A stretch of DNA of 64,000 nucleotides from Serratia fonticola (GTDB lineage: Bacteria; Pseudomonadota; Gammaproteobacteria; Enterobacterales; Enterobacteriaceae). The notes under the pieces are model-generated. The model made no database searches, was not told the origin of the DNA, and saw nothing but the letters and a program-made list of their open reading frames with translations. A program made the translations under genes and the position numbers. Location of the stretch: NCBI RefSeq assembly GCF_001006005.1, contig NZ_CP011254.1, forward strand, positions 744,001 through 808,000, in the 5' to 3' direction. This document shows, piece by piece, positions 39,777-49,372 of the stretch; position 1 is the first letter of the stretch, and each line of letters begins with the position of its first letter.

Positions 39777-41546
39777 TTAGGTATGTTGCAATATTTGCTT
39801 AGCAATCGCATTGGGGTTTTCGCCACTTACGATCAACGATACCGGGATCTTTTTGTTCAACTTAGCACTGATAATGCCTGAAGAAATTAAGGCTAGTGCC
39901 GAGTTGCCGCCACGATCAAAAAAGCTCGATGCCTCATCAAACTCTTTGCAGCCTAACGCGGTGGCGAACACCTGGCAAATCGTCGCGGCAATAGCTTGAA
40001 GCTGGGCATTACCCTGAGCGGATGTAGCGCTATCAGTATGATGGTGCAACGTGTTATTCCAACTCGGGTCTGGCAAGGATTTTTTGTCAAACTTACCGTT
40101 TGGTTGTAGAGGAAATTCAGGTAACACGACAAACAGATCCGGCACCATATAATCTGGCAACCTTTCACCCAACATATTTTCCAACGACGCTTTAGTCAAC
40201 GGAGCCTGGCTAACGACGTATGCGGTAAGCATATCGTCCCCACGCCCTTCAAACCGTCTAGCCAGCACCACCGCCCCAGCGATACCTGGGATATTTTCCA
40301 ACTCCGTTTCTATTTCGCTCACGCCAATACGATTGCCACGGATTTTAATCTCTCCGTTCCCGCGTCCTAGCCATTCAATTCTTCCCTGTTCGCGCAAGCG
40401 GACGCGATCGCCTGAGCGATAAAGCTTCATGCCAGTTTTCGGATGAGTGATGAATACTTGTTCCGTTCCTTCGCGGTTGCCGTGATAACCTTGCGCCAAA
40501 CCATAACCAGAAATGTAGAGTTCGCCATGCTCGCAAGGCTCAAGCACCTCATTAAGCACATGCAATTGAGTATTCGCCAAAGGCTCGCCAATAGAAATGT
40601 AATCCGCATCCCGCTCAACACATTCGCACGAAGTCCATATCGTCGCCTCGGTCGGACCATACAGATTCCATAACCGGCCACATGTCTGATTCAATTTTTT
40701 CGCCAGCCCTATCGGTAGCTCCTCTCCACCGGATAACAGCGTCACTGACGAATCAGGCCTCCAGTCTGTCGCCCACAAAATTTTCCATAAGCTGGGAGTA
40801 GCTTGAACAAAATGGCTTTTCTCGATCAGCGGAAGAATGCCTTCAATGGTGCTCACGTCGTCGTTACTCGCCAGCAAAACAGTCCCTCCAACGCTAAGCG
40901 GCAACAGCAACTCAAGAATGGAGATATCAAAAGCCACAGTCGTATGTGCCAGAAATACATGTGACGACTGAACCTCCAGCCGATCTGCAATAGCGATTAA
41001 GAAATTGTGCAATGCTCGATGGCTAATACTGACGCCCTTGGGTTGCCCAGTCGAACCGCTGGTAAACAGAATATAAGCAACTTCATCACACTGTCTTGCA
41101 ACACAAACCATCTTCCCTGTCGTGGTAAGCGAGGGATAAATGACGTTATTATTCAATTTTTCCGCCAGAACACTCTCTTCAGGATGAGCGAGCAGCATTT
41201 TCGGTTTAGCTACATCAACGTAGCGCTCCAATCTGGACAGCGGATAAGCGGGATCCAGAGGGACAAACGTCGCCCCAAGAGCCAAGGTAGCGATCATTGC
41301 CGGAATCAGCCACTGATCGCGATGCAATAGTAGGCCAACGACATCATTACGCTCCACACCAGCTCGCGTTAGCTGTTGTTGTACGGCGACAACATGTCGT
41401 TCGAACTCTGCATAATCCATACGGATTTCGCCGTTGATTTGTGCTGTTCTCTCTGGATACTGAATAATTGATTGAAGAATCAACTCAGCCACATTGCCGG
41501 TTTCGGTGAAAGTTACTCGGTTGTTTCCTGTCATCGTGTGTGACAT
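39777..41546 (-). CDS. Free-standing NRPS A-PCP didomain, predicted glycine
   Basis: 589 residues from the ATG at 41546 (AGGAGCACAC upstream). Adenylation motifs: ILFTSGSTGQPKGVS (A3), FDISILELLLPL (A4), NLYGPTEATIW (A5), YRSGDRVRLREQG (A7), NGKFDKKSLP (A10). The PCP motif is FFDRGGNSALAL with the phosphopantetheine serine. There is no condensation or thioesterase domain. Aligning to PheA by eye gives specificity residues D-I-L-Q-L-G-L-I-W, the classical glycine code. It would load glycine on its own PCP; the FabD-like protein next door may pass the glycyl group on (inference). Confidence 0.88.
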   Translation of the reverse strand: MSHTMTGNNRVTFTETGNVAELILQSIIQYPERTAQINGEIRMDYAEFERHVVAVQQQLTRAGVERNDVVGLLLHRDQWLIPAMIATLALGATFVPLDPAYPLSRLERYVDVAKPKMLLAHPEESVLAEKLNNNVIYPSLTTTGKMVCVARQCDEVAYILFTSGSTGQPKGVSISHRALHNFLIAIADRLEVQSSHVFLAHTTVAFDISILELLLPLSVGGTVLLASNDDVSTIEGILPLIEKSHFVQATPSLWKILWATDWRPDSSVTLLSGGEELPIGLAKKLNQTCGRLWNLYGPTEATIWTSCECVERDADYISIGEPLANTQLHVLNEVLEPCEHGELYISGYGLAQGYHGNREGTEQVFITHPKTGMKLYRSGDRVRLREQGRIEWLGRGNGEIKIRGNRIGVSEIETELENIPGIAGAVVLARRFEGRGDDMLTAYVVSQAPLTKASLENMLGERLPDYMVPDLFVVLPEFPLQPNGKFDKKSLPDPSWNNTLHHHTDSATSAQGNAQLQAIAATICQVFATALGCKEFDEASSFFDRGGNSALALISSGIISAKLNKKIPVSLIVSGENPNAIAKQILQHT

Positions 41547-41590
41547 GTGTGCTCCTATTGGCAACTCATTGAATAAACCCGTTTACGTCG

Positions 41591-42523
41591 TTATGAGATT
41601 GTCGAGGGCGACAGAGATATATCGTCGACCCACTGTTCATCGCGAAATGAAGCCGGTATACCACCAAAATCCATATTGAGACTGCGTAAAAACGGTCCGA
41701 TGCAGATGACTTCTGCTACATCAAAGTGTTGCATCTGCTGAATCATCATCGGAACAGACAAGGTTTCTGTTTCACCACGCAAGCACATCTCTTTTATTCC
41801 CTGCGAATCGTTAACTACCCCCAATCCCGACAGACAGGTCATTACTGGGTAAACAGGAGCAGGCAACGTGCATCCATGCAGATATTCCTCAATCTGCCCA
41901 GCAATCCGCCGACGATAAGGGGTGTGGTATGCTGAGTTACACAACTCTGGCGGTAATACTTCCAGCACGCCGGAACCTTCCTGTCCTCGCCCCTCCAACA
42001 TCCGACGCAAACCGGCAACCATCAACAGAGAGCCGATGCCTTGGTGAATCAGACCGTAATCGACCGCGATGCGCATCGCTGGCGGCTGGTGATAAAAAGC
42101 ACGATCGCTCTCTTCCATCAGCATGACAAACCCTACCGTTTCTTCCTCAGACTCGGGTATATCGACTCTCAGGCGGATCAGTTCCGTCGCATCGTCCAGT
42201 GTTAATGAGCCAGCTACGCAGAGCGCGACCACTTCTCCCAAACTGATGCCACCGACGCAGCTAGGCGTCCCACGTTGTTCAATAATGCCATCGGCGATGC
42301 CCAGCATGCCGGCAAGCAGCCCTAGCGAAACCACTTGCATGCATGAAACGCCATCAAGCAACGGCGTCTTGCGTAAAATCACATCGACATCTATGCCAGC
42401 GGAACTCGCGACCTGCCCGAATCGAGTACGAACCTGTGGGTGAATATCATAAAGACGCTGCATGTCCTTCATCATGTGGGAAACATCCGCAGGTCCAAAA
42501 ATCATCGCATAAGGCATATTCAC
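41591..42523 (-). CDS. FabD-like acyltransferase
   Basis: 310 residues with the FabD/AT fold: nucleophile serine in VGGISLGEVVALC (usual GHSLGE, with Ile for His), and the catalytic histidine in LCNSAYHTPYRRR. The canonical Arg that binds the malonyl carboxylate (about 25 residues after the Ser) falls in ELIRLR, so I cannot exclude malonyl transfer. Context beside an A-PCP protein suggests moving an aminoacyl group between the PCP and a phenazine. It starts with GTG (or ATG 6 bp later) and overlaps the upstream stop. Confidence 0.8.
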   Translation of the reverse strand: MNMPYAMIFGPADVSHMMKDMQRLYDIHPQVRTRFGQVASSAGIDVDVILRKTPLLDGVSCMQVVSLGLLAGMLGIADGIIEQRGTPSCVGGISLGEVVALCVAGSLTLDDATELIRLRVDIPESEEETVGFVMLMEESDRAFYHQPPAMRIAVDYGLIHQGIGSLLMVAGLRRMLEGRGQEGSGVLEVLPPELCNSAYHTPYRRRIAGQIEEYLHGCTLPAPVYPVMTCLSGLGVVNDSQGIKEMCLRGETETLSVPMMIQQMQHFDVAEVICIGPFLRSLNMDFGGIPASFRDEQWVDDISLSPSTIS

Positions 42524-43899
42524 AGTTTCTCTCCTTTACTTTCAGCCTCAATCCAGGATGCAGCTATGCGGAATCCCCGATTGCACATTAGGAAATCGCT
42601 CAGGTAAGCGTCGTGGGGAACCAAAGGGGACATCCAAGTTGTGGGAATATCACCGACATAGACATTGCTGATGCTAGCATCGGCTATAATCGACTTCAGC
42701 AGTTGGGGTTGACGTGAAAATACCGTCACGACTAGCGAACCAGACAGTATCTGAGCGCTGCGCGTTGGATGGTAAGGCGCAACTGTAACGCAAGGGAAAG
42801 GCAATTCGCGGTGAATCCGAGGATCGTCAGGTTCAGCGACTTCGGTAACTACAGGACGGAGCAAATAGCCTTCAGACATCAAGCTAGCTTCAATAGGCGT
42901 ATCAATTACGCTGTTCAACCAGTCTACCGTTTGTTGTGAAGCTCGCGGCAGCACCTTCTCCGGCAGTTGTTGCAACGTCTGCCTTAAACGCCGACAAAAA
43001 TCGCTCACATCCCCCTCTACCATAACCGCGCTGGCCGACACACAAGCGGCACCGCCAAGATCAGTCATTGATGTTGCCACCAGTGATACAGCTTCTTCCA
43101 TGCAAACGTCAGCGCCAATTAAAATCTTGGCACGTCCGGGTCCCTGCACACGCACTTGAGGATGGTGGCGATATTTATCCACAATGTCTTGCCCGCCATA
43201 TGCCAATGCCAGATCGGCAGAAGCGACTAACTCATCCGCCCCACGATAATCCGTGGGGATCAAAGCAACATAATGCTCTAGACCTGCTTGTACCATCGCG
43301 CATATCACGCGTTGCGCCGTGAACGGCTCGCGGGTCGAGGGCCTGACCAGAGTGCGGTAGCCTAATGCTACTGCTTGTGGCCATAACGCATGGATGCCTG
43401 GTCCATTGCCTGCGGCCAGTACTGCAAAAACATCACCTTTACGGCTGAATAAGCTGTAGCCAGCCAACGCGTCCGCATCATCCCATGACCATCTAGCACC
43501 TTGTGGTCTACCAGCGTTGATAATATCCGGCATATTTCGCAAAGCATCCGCGACCGTGGCCAAAGCATTTTGCGTCACCGTCTCAGGCAAACCGGTCGTG
43601 CGCTGCAACAACCTAGAGTATTCATCGGGCGATAATCCCGCGATCGTGTCATATTGGTAGCTATCCGCTGCACGTGCCATCGCGGCATGAATCTCAGCCA
43701 AAGAGAGCGAGGGTGCTTCTCTCATCGAGCTGATCGCCTTATGGATATAAATAGGTGGAGCGACAGTCATCTCCGCAACCGGGATACTGAGCAGATCGTG
43801 GACTATGGCACGTCGTTGTGTGGTATACGTACGTCCCAATGCTATGGCCTCAATCCGCCGATCTGTGGTAGCCGCTAACGGCTCAAGAGGAATATTCAT
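42520..43899 (-). CDS. LuxC-like reductase (EhpG-like)
   Basis: 459 residues of the LuxC/aldehyde-dehydrogenase type. NAD(P)-binding segment DVFAVLAAGNGPGIHALWPQ, and the probable catalytic cysteine in TDLGGAACVSASAVM. Paired with the preceding adenylating enzyme it resembles EhpG of the Pantoea D-alanylgriseoluteic acid cluster, which reduces an activated phenazine carboxylate to the aldehyde or alcohol. Likely reaction here: phenazine-1,6-dicarboxylate to a 6-formyl or 6-hydroxymethyl derivative. Confidence 0.85.
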   Translation of the reverse strand: MNIPLEPLAATTDRRIEAIALGRTYTTQRRAIVHDLLSIPVAEMTVAPPIYIHKAISSMREAPSLSLAEIHAAMARAADSYQYDTIAGLSPDEYSRLLQRTTGLPETVTQNALATVADALRNMPDIINAGRPQGARWSWDDADALAGYSLFSRKGDVFAVLAAGNGPGIHALWPQAVALGYRTLVRPSTREPFTAQRVICAMVQAGLEHYVALIPTDYRGADELVASADLALAYGGQDIVDKYRHHPQVRVQGPGRAKILIGADVCMEEAVSLVATSMTDLGGAACVSASAVMVEGDVSDFCRRLRQTLQQLPEKVLPRASQQTVDWLNSVIDTPIEASLMSEGYLLRPVVTEVAEPDDPRIHRELPFPCVTVAPYHPTRSAQILSGSLVVTVFSRQPQLLKSIIADASISNVYVGDIPTTWMSPLVPHDAYLSDFLMCNRGFRIAASWIEAESKGEKL

Positions 43900-43901
43900 G
43901 T

Positions 43902-44963
43902 TTAATAGACCCCCTCGATCACCGCCCGCCCGTCAATAGTCGGCAACGGGCCGACGTCGCTGACCGATGAACCGGGGAAATCATCGTTTCGCGGCAGACG
44001 AATTGCGGTATCCCGCTCCAGAGTATTGGGGAAGAAGGCATAACGACTTAGATGATGCATAACCACCCGCCCACGTTCGCCAAAATTCACGGGGTTCAAC
44101 GTTTGCGGATCGACCACCTCCAGTATGATATAGGGCGCAAAACTGTCGAAAATAACCGGGCTGGCGGCATCCACTGAACAACGCGCTTTAGCTTCACCCA
44201 GGATCATCGTGCTACCGTAGCTGGCAGTGATCGGCACTGTCGGAAACACTTCTGTTTGCAGGAATGTAAGGGTGTCGGGATCCATTTGGGTTCCCCCCCA
44301 AGTTATCTCCTTCAGCGTTCTGTTTAAATGAGCAACCAGCGCGGGGCGCTGCGCCATTCGTTCCAGAATCGGCGGTGTGGCGATAAGGTACTGGATAGAT
44401 TGCGTGTAAAGGATATCCTCGGCCTGCTCGACGATATGTGCAGCATAGGCTTGCATCCCTGCCATATTGTTTTGTTGGATGCATTTTTTAACCCAGCGCG
44501 GATCCAGATCGATGGTAAAACACAGTCCACCTTTCGCCTTCGCGCGGCGGGAGTTGATTGCGCCGACGATATGTGGCCCCGTAGGAATCAGCGCCAACGT
44601 ATTGCCGGATGTGTTATCACCACCAAACTGTCGATCGCACAGCCGCCAGTCCACCAGCTCATCTAGCCATTGTTGGAACACCACGATGCGTTTGGGTTTT
44701 CCGGTAGTGCCACCGCTTTCAAAAACACCCGCAATGGTTGCGTCATGCAGCCCACGCGGAATCAGAGCTTCGACGGGAACGTCGCGCAAACTGTCGGCAA
44801 CATCGGGAAAATGCGCTAAATCTTCGAAAGTATTAATGTCATGCAGCGGATCAAAATCGAACCTCTGACGCATATCTAGCCAGAACGGCGCACCGGTTTG
44901 TGGTGAAAAATGCCATTTCATCATTCCCGTCAAGTGGGAGGTAAAGTCAGGTAAATTCATCAT
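43902..44963 (-). CDS. EhpF-like phenazine carboxylate adenylating enzyme
   Basis: 353 residues, short for the ANL superfamily as is EhpF. AMP-forming motif GVFESGGTTGKPKRIVVFQQ, then ITASYGSTMILGEAKAR at the adenine-binding site. The EhpF family activates a phenazine carboxyl group as acyl-adenylate for reduction by the LuxC-like partner encoded 2 bp downstream. The long C-terminal domain of ordinary acyl-CoA ligases is reduced. The pair strongly suggests a griseoluteic-type product. Confidence 0.88.
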   Translation of the reverse strand: MMNLPDFTSHLTGMMKWHFSPQTGAPFWLDMRQRFDFDPLHDINTFEDLAHFPDVADSLRDVPVEALIPRGLHDATIAGVFESGGTTGKPKRIVVFQQWLDELVDWRLCDRQFGGDNTSGNTLALIPTGPHIVGAINSRRAKAKGGLCFTIDLDPRWVKKCIQQNNMAGMQAYAAHIVEQAEDILYTQSIQYLIATPPILERMAQRPALVAHLNRTLKEITWGGTQMDPDTLTFLQTEVFPTVPITASYGSTMILGEAKARCSVDAASPVIFDSFAPYIILEVVDPQTLNPVNFGERGRVVMHHLSRYAFFPNTLERDTAIRLPRNDDFPGSSVSDVGPLPTIDGRAVIEGVY

Positions 44964-44975
44964 CTTTTCCCATTG

Positions 44976-45611
44976 TTACGGTTGTAGCCAAGCGCTGCGC
45001 CATTCGTTCCGGTGATATTCGGCTCGCAAACGCCGGTGTAGGCGATCCGAACTGGCGGCCCAAAACTCCAGCGCCTGCGGAACCAACTGGTAGACGGAGA
45101 AACGTTCAGGGCAGGGCAATGCGCCAGCCTCTTCAAGGGCTTCTGCCGATCTACGCAACTCATCGCTATCCAGCAACGGTTCGCTTTGGTGAGAAACAGT
45201 CGACATCGCGTGCAACGGAATCGGCCGTTTTTCCCACACAGTTCTGGCGGTAGCGTGCGGTAACTTGATCACTTTGCCGCTGACCGATAATTGCCGCCCC
45301 AGTTCTTTCCAGTAGAAATGGGCACATGCGTGGGAATTACTATTGATATCCTGAATCTTGCGGCTACAACTGTGGGTGGCAAATAGAATGCCGCTCCCTG
45401 AAAAATCGAGAATCGCCATAACGCGCGAACTCATTTCTCCTTGGGCATTAGCAGTAGTTAGTACAATCGCTCGAGGTTCTCTGACCTTTTCACGTATCGC
45501 TTCCTGTACCCAAGCACAGGCAAGTTCAATTGGCTGGTTTACTTGTGAATGGAAGGGTGGAAATTCCGTATCTACTTTGCCGCTAACACTTTCGAATGCA
45601 CTGCTCCCCAT
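44976..45611 (-). CDS. phzG: PhzG, FMN-dependent phenazine oxidase
   Basis: 211 residues from the ATG at 45611 (AAGGGGAAGAG upstream). It is a pyridoxamine-phosphate-oxidase fold: REPRAIVLTTANAQGEMSSR, GILFATHSCSRKIQDI and FYWKELGRQLSVSGKV bind FMN, and the C-terminus ends in the usual FWAASSDRLHRRLRAE. PhzG oxidises the unstable tricyclic intermediate to phenazine-1-carboxylate and -1,6-dicarboxylate. It lies between phzF and the EhpF-like gene. Confidence 0.92.
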   Translation of the reverse strand: MGSSAFESVSGKVDTEFPPFHSQVNQPIELACAWVQEAIREKVREPRAIVLTTANAQGEMSSRVMAILDFSGSGILFATHSCSRKIQDINSNSHACAHFYWKELGRQLSVSGKVIKLPHATARTVWEKRPIPLHAMSTVSHQSEPLLDSDELRRSAEALEEAGALPCPERFSVYQLVPQALEFWAASSDRLHRRLRAEYHRNEWRSAWLQP

Positions 45612-45624
45612 ATTCTCTTCCCCT

Positions 45625-46470
45625 TCAAATCGCGTAAGTTCCCTGTGCAACCTGGATAGCGTGGCCACCAGCATGCAGTCGGTAGTTCGCACCATTTATT
45701 TGCGCCATACCGTACATTTTTGACGGATGCCCTATCTCAATCCCCTGCCAAATCTCCAACGACCGACCATAGTCGCTCCAACCATGCCGGGCTAGGTGAA
45801 GCGCTAGAGGCCCGGCGGCAGAGCCGGTCGCAGCATCTTCAACTACACCATATGCAGGTGAAAACATTCGCAAGCGCCAGGTATCCCTGTCGCGACAGAA
45901 ACAGAGAGCAGCCATATTTTCATGTTCCGCTAATGCGCGCTGATCGGGGTTGAGTGCCGTCAGCGTCGCCATATCAGCTGCACCAACAAAGACATGGCGC
46001 GGTCCGACATCGTACTGTTCAACTGGCAACGTGCTATGTGACAAACCAAGCGCATTAAGAAGCGCCTCAACTTGTGTATAGGGTTGGATTACGGGGGATG
46101 GTTGGCGCATATCGACATGTGCAACTGGGAGATCACCGCCTAATTTGGTGTATTCCAACGCAAAGGGGAAAACGCCTTTCGCAGTTTCGATATTCAGTGT
46201 CGTTTTCTGCAGTCTAAGGGACAGCGCCAGCGCCGTACCCAACAACGGGTGACCGGCAAAACCCAGTTCATTCACTGGGGTAAAAATACGAACGTGTACA
46301 TCACCACCGCTGCGGGGACGTGACACGAAAGTAGATTCCGATAACCGCATTTCAGCGGCTATGCGTTGCATGGTTTCCGGCTCTAGATCGTCACAATCAA
46401 AAAATACAGCGACTGGATTCCCCGCCAACACACGATCGCTGAACGCATTTACGATGACATAATGGTGCAT
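45625..46470 (-). CDS. phzF: PhzF, DHHA isomerase
   Basis: 281 residues, the family length. N-terminal VIVNAFSDRVLAGNPVAVFF and the catalytic glutamate in MRLSESTFV, then GFAGHPLLGTALAL and the C-terminal RMFSPAYGVVEDAATGSAAG that closes the active site. It isomerises trans-2,3-dihydro-3-hydroxyanthranilate to the reactive ketone. It follows GGAGGGAAC and overlaps the small upstream gene by 22 bp. Confidence 0.95.
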   Translation of the reverse strand: MHHYVIVNAFSDRVLAGNPVAVFFDCDDLEPETMQRIAAEMRLSESTFVSRPRSGGDVHVRIFTPVNELGFAGHPLLGTALALSLRLQKTTLNIETAKGVFPFALEYTKLGGDLPVAHVDMRQPSPVIQPYTQVEALLNALGLSHSTLPVEQYDVGPRHVFVGAADMATLTALNPDQRALAEHENMAALCFCRDRDTWRLRMFSPAYGVVEDAATGSAAGPLALHLARHGWSDYGRSLEIWQGIEIGHPSKMYGMAQINGANYRLHAGGHAIQVAQGTYAI

Positions 46471-46802
46471 GTTCCCTCCCTACTTATCAGAGACGCCCAT
46501 GGCGTGATAATCGATTCATTTAGACAAGATGCCGTCACACTAAACTGCATTCGTACATCCGGCGGTCGCCCGATAGCCTCGGCAGCCACATTTAACGGCA
46601 ATAAAGAAAGATCTGGTTTATCTCCACGCCACACCATCACCGCCCCCCAACGTGGCGGAGTCTCATTCATAATCCAGTATTTGCTATGTAACGTTTCGAT
46701 CCGCTGCCAAACGGCGAGATCTATTTGCTCTAGTTGCGTTTGTAGTTGCTCAATGCCCAGCTCTCCCGGCGCTAATTCCCACCATACGCATTCCATTATC
46801 AT
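46449..46802 (-). CDS. Small unknown protein inside the phenazine operon
   Basis: 117 residues (begins MIMECVWWELAPGEL). Features like KYWIMNETPPRWGAVMVWRG could fit a small ferredoxin-like alpha/beta-barrel (YdhR/ABM-like) but similarity is weak. It overlaps phzE by 4 bp and phzF by 22 bp, so it is an integral member of the operon. It does not match the standard Phz proteins. It could modify the ring, bind an intermediate or act as an assembly factor; none is shown. Confidence 0.75.
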   Translation of the reverse strand: MIMECVWWELAPGELGIEQLQTQLEQIDLAVWQRIETLHSKYWIMNETPPRWGAVMVWRGDKPDLSLLPLNVAAEAIGRPPDVRMQFSVTASCLNESIITPWASLISREGTCTIMSS

Positions 46803-48667
46803 GACATCACCACCTGCTTGATCGATTCATAGAGGATCCGTGGTCCATCAATTGTCAGTACAGATTCGGGATGAAATTGCATGGATGAAAAATGTGGTCC
46901 GCGAAGACCATAAATTTGGCCAGTAGCTTCATCTCGTGCGACGCGGATCTCGCCATACTCACAGGCCATCGCATTACTGGCAGCCAGCCCTGTGAACGTG
47001 TTGTAAAAACCGACTCTTTCAACTTTGTCAAAGAAGGTGATTTCTTTTTGTATCCCTTGATTGGGCGAATCTAGCGCGACGATCGGATATCCCAGTGCTG
47101 CACATAGGATCTGATGACCAAAACATATCGCTATAAAGGGTTGCTCCCTCTGTATGGCATCCAGAATTAGCTTGCGGCTACGAGCTACCCGTTCATCACC
47201 TAGATCGCGCGGATCTCCTGGCCCGGGACCGATAACCAACAGCTCATGTGAGTTGAGTTGGAGGGGGGAAGTGTAATGTGCAAGACGGACATTGAATCCC
47301 ATCGAACGCAGCTGATACTCCATCATGGAGGTGAAAGCGTCTTCATTATCAACTAGGAGTACCCTCCCCTGGCAGCGTATTGGCCTCACACTGGCAACAT
47401 CATCACACCAGAATGCAGCTAGGCGATGATTGTGTTTTTGCAGCGCGACAGCGACTTCCTCGTCTTGGAAAATAGAGGGGGAACTACCTTTCAGCCCCAT
47501 AGCACACTGCAGCGCAGCGGCTTTAGCCCGAGTTTCAGCCGCTTCGGAGGCGGGATTTGAAGTACGCACCAACGTTGCCCCCAACCCCATGGTCAATTTA
47601 CCTGTCGATTCAATTTCACTCGTCCTGATCAAGATCGCCGAATCGATCGTCGGCTCACCACCATCAGAACCCAGCAATGCGGCAAAACCGCTATAGTAGC
47701 CTCGCCCAGATGTCTCATATTTAGCGATGACTCGAGTCGCGTTCTCCAATGGGCTGCCAGTAACCGTCGGAGCGAACATTGAGTGCTGCAAAATCGCAGG
47801 TACTGGCAGCGATGAGTGCCCCTCAAGCCGATATCCGGTATGTACCAAATGCGACATGGGTGTTAAGAATGGGCCAAAAGTTTTGACATCGGCGTCGCAG
47901 ATGCGGGTCATCATCTTCAACTCTTCATCTAGCACCATCGATAACTCGTCCTTCTCTTTCTCATTAGATAAGAAGTCAATGAGCCCCTCACGGGTTGGCC
48001 CGGTCGGAGGATATCGATATGTGCCGCTGATCGGCGTCATAGAGACACGCTGCTGCTGCAAAGTGATATGGCGTTCCGGAGATGCACCGATAAGCGTCAC
48101 GTCCTGACATTTAATGAAGAAGGTCCAGTAAGCGCCGCTTTCTTGCAGGAGCAGATTTTTAAAGACAGTTAACCCTGTTTCACAAGCATAATCAGTGAAA
48201 GCAGCGGTAAAGGAGCGGCGGATAACAAAATTGGCTCCTTGTCCGGAACCGATCTCCTGCTGAATGACTCGAGCTACTATTCGAGCATATTCTTCGTCGC
48301 AAGGTTCAAAAGCAGTATTGCTGACCTTCAATGAACTATCAGGCAGCAGAGCCAATGCTTCATGGAGTGGTACTTTGCTATAGCGCGTATTGACGAGAGC
48401 GATGAGCGGTTTAGCGTCGTCATTAACAGCATAGCCTCGCTCTACAATCTGTCGATAAGGTGCGACTAGCAACATTTGTTGATCATCGCTGTCATGATAA
48501 CTTGTCTGTAATTCAGATAAATCTTGAAGACTGTTCAGATGCCGCTCATCTCCCACAATCACTTCTATTTCAGGAGCAGCGCCGCGCCCGCATCTGAATA
48601 ACAGAGCAAACGACTCATTTTTGCTGCCATGCTGGAGTAAGGAGGTAATCGCCATATCTGTACTCAT
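46799..48667 (-). CDS. phzE: PhzE, ADIC synthase
   Basis: 622 residues from the ATG at 48667, chosen because it overlaps the phzD stop (ATGA) and has GGGAGAGG upstream. The N-terminal anthranilate-synthase-like part has SMTPISGTYRYPP and ILQHSMFAPTVTGSPLENA; the C-terminal class I glutamine amidotransferase has LVIGPGPGDPRDL, the cysteine in AICFGHQILCAALG and the His-Glu in QFHPESVLT. It turns chorismate and glutamine-derived ammonia into 2-amino-2-desoxyisochorismate. Confidence 0.95.
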   Translation of the reverse strand: MSTDMAITSLLQHGSKNESFALLFRCGRGAAPEIEVIVGDERHLNSLQDLSELQTSYHDSDDQQMLLVAPYRQIVERGYAVNDDAKPLIALVNTRYSKVPLHEALALLPDSSLKVSNTAFEPCDEEYARIVARVIQQEIGSGQGANFVIRRSFTAAFTDYACETGLTVFKNLLLQESGAYWTFFIKCQDVTLIGASPERHITLQQQRVSMTPISGTYRYPPTGPTREGLIDFLSNEKEKDELSMVLDEELKMMTRICDADVKTFGPFLTPMSHLVHTGYRLEGHSSLPVPAILQHSMFAPTVTGSPLENATRVIAKYETSGRGYYSGFAALLGSDGGEPTIDSAILIRTSEIESTGKLTMGLGATLVRTSNPASEAAETRAKAAALQCAMGLKGSSPSIFQDEEVAVALQKHNHRLAAFWCDDVASVRPIRCQGRVLLVDNEDAFTSMMEYQLRSMGFNVRLAHYTSPLQLNSHELLVIGPGPGDPRDLGDERVARSRKLILDAIQREQPFIAICFGHQILCAALGYPIVALDSPNQGIQKEITFFDKVERVGFYNTFTGLAASNAMACEYGEIRVARDEATGQIYGLRGPHFSSMQFHPESVLTIDGPRILYESIKQVVMS

Positions 48668-49284
48668 GCTAATACCTCTCCCACCGATAATATCGATGCA
48701 CAGCACGACGCGGCATAAGCCAACATACGTTGATGTGCATCCTGTGAAAAATCAGCTATCGCGTCCTGCACTAAAAAAACTTCGATATCTCTGGAATAGG
48801 CATCCAGAGCAGTAGTTAGAATACCGATTTGCGCATAAACACCACATATAATGATTTGATCACGTTTCTGGGCAGCGAATATATCGGCGAGTTCGGAAGA
48901 GAAGAAAGCACTATATCGCCATTTCTTTAGCACAGGCTCTCCCAGTTGAGGTAACAATGATGGCGTTATTGCCGTGTGTATCGGATCAGCTTGCATGCCA
49001 GCGCCCCAGAAATCATAAAGCAAGCCACGCTCTTCAGCGCTCATACTACCTTTCTGGCCGGTATAGACCACGGGAATTGAGTTTTCCCTGGCCCAGTTAA
49101 TTAGCCGTTTACAATTTTCCAATAAGGTATTACGTAATAATTCAGGTAGGGGGTTAAGGAAAAAATTTTGCATATCATGGACCAAAAGAATCCCCCTCGA
49201 AGGAGAGATTAACCAGTCCACCTTATTGGGTTCCGTTAACACCAGAGAAGCAAGATCATAGTTTTCAATTTCAGGTATAGCCAT
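48664..49284 (-). CDS. phzD: PhzD, isochorismatase
   Basis: 206 residues; the ATG at 49284 (MAIPEIENYDL) has GAGGA nine bases upstream, better than the ATG at 49293. The isochorismatase fold shows the catalytic Asp in GILLVHDMQNFFLNP, the Lys in VLKKWRYSAFFSSEL and IICGVYAQIGILTTALDAY. It hydrolyses ADIC to trans-2,3-dihydro-3-hydroxyanthranilate and pyruvate. The stop overlaps the phzE start. Confidence 0.94.
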   Translation of the reverse strand: MAIPEIENYDLASLVLTEPNKVDWLISPSRGILLVHDMQNFFLNPLPELLRNTLLENCKRLINWARENSIPVVYTGQKGSMSAEERGLLYDFWGAGMQADPIHTAITPSLLPQLGEPVLKKWRYSAFFSSELADIFAAQKRDQIIICGVYAQIGILTTALDAYSRDIEVFLVQDAIADFSQDAHQRMLAYAASCCASILSVGEVLA

Positions 49285-49372
49285 ATCCGTCATTCCTCAA
49301 GTCTTATAATAACGCAAAAATTAATCACATAAATAAGCGATAAAGATTGAGTGACCTTAATTTAAAAAAATA

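Noticed and set aside
41591..42523. Housekeeping malonyl-CoA:ACP transacylase FabD
   Set aside because: The nucleophile motif has Ile instead of His and the gene is embedded in the phenazine operon by overlap; a dedicated role is more likely.
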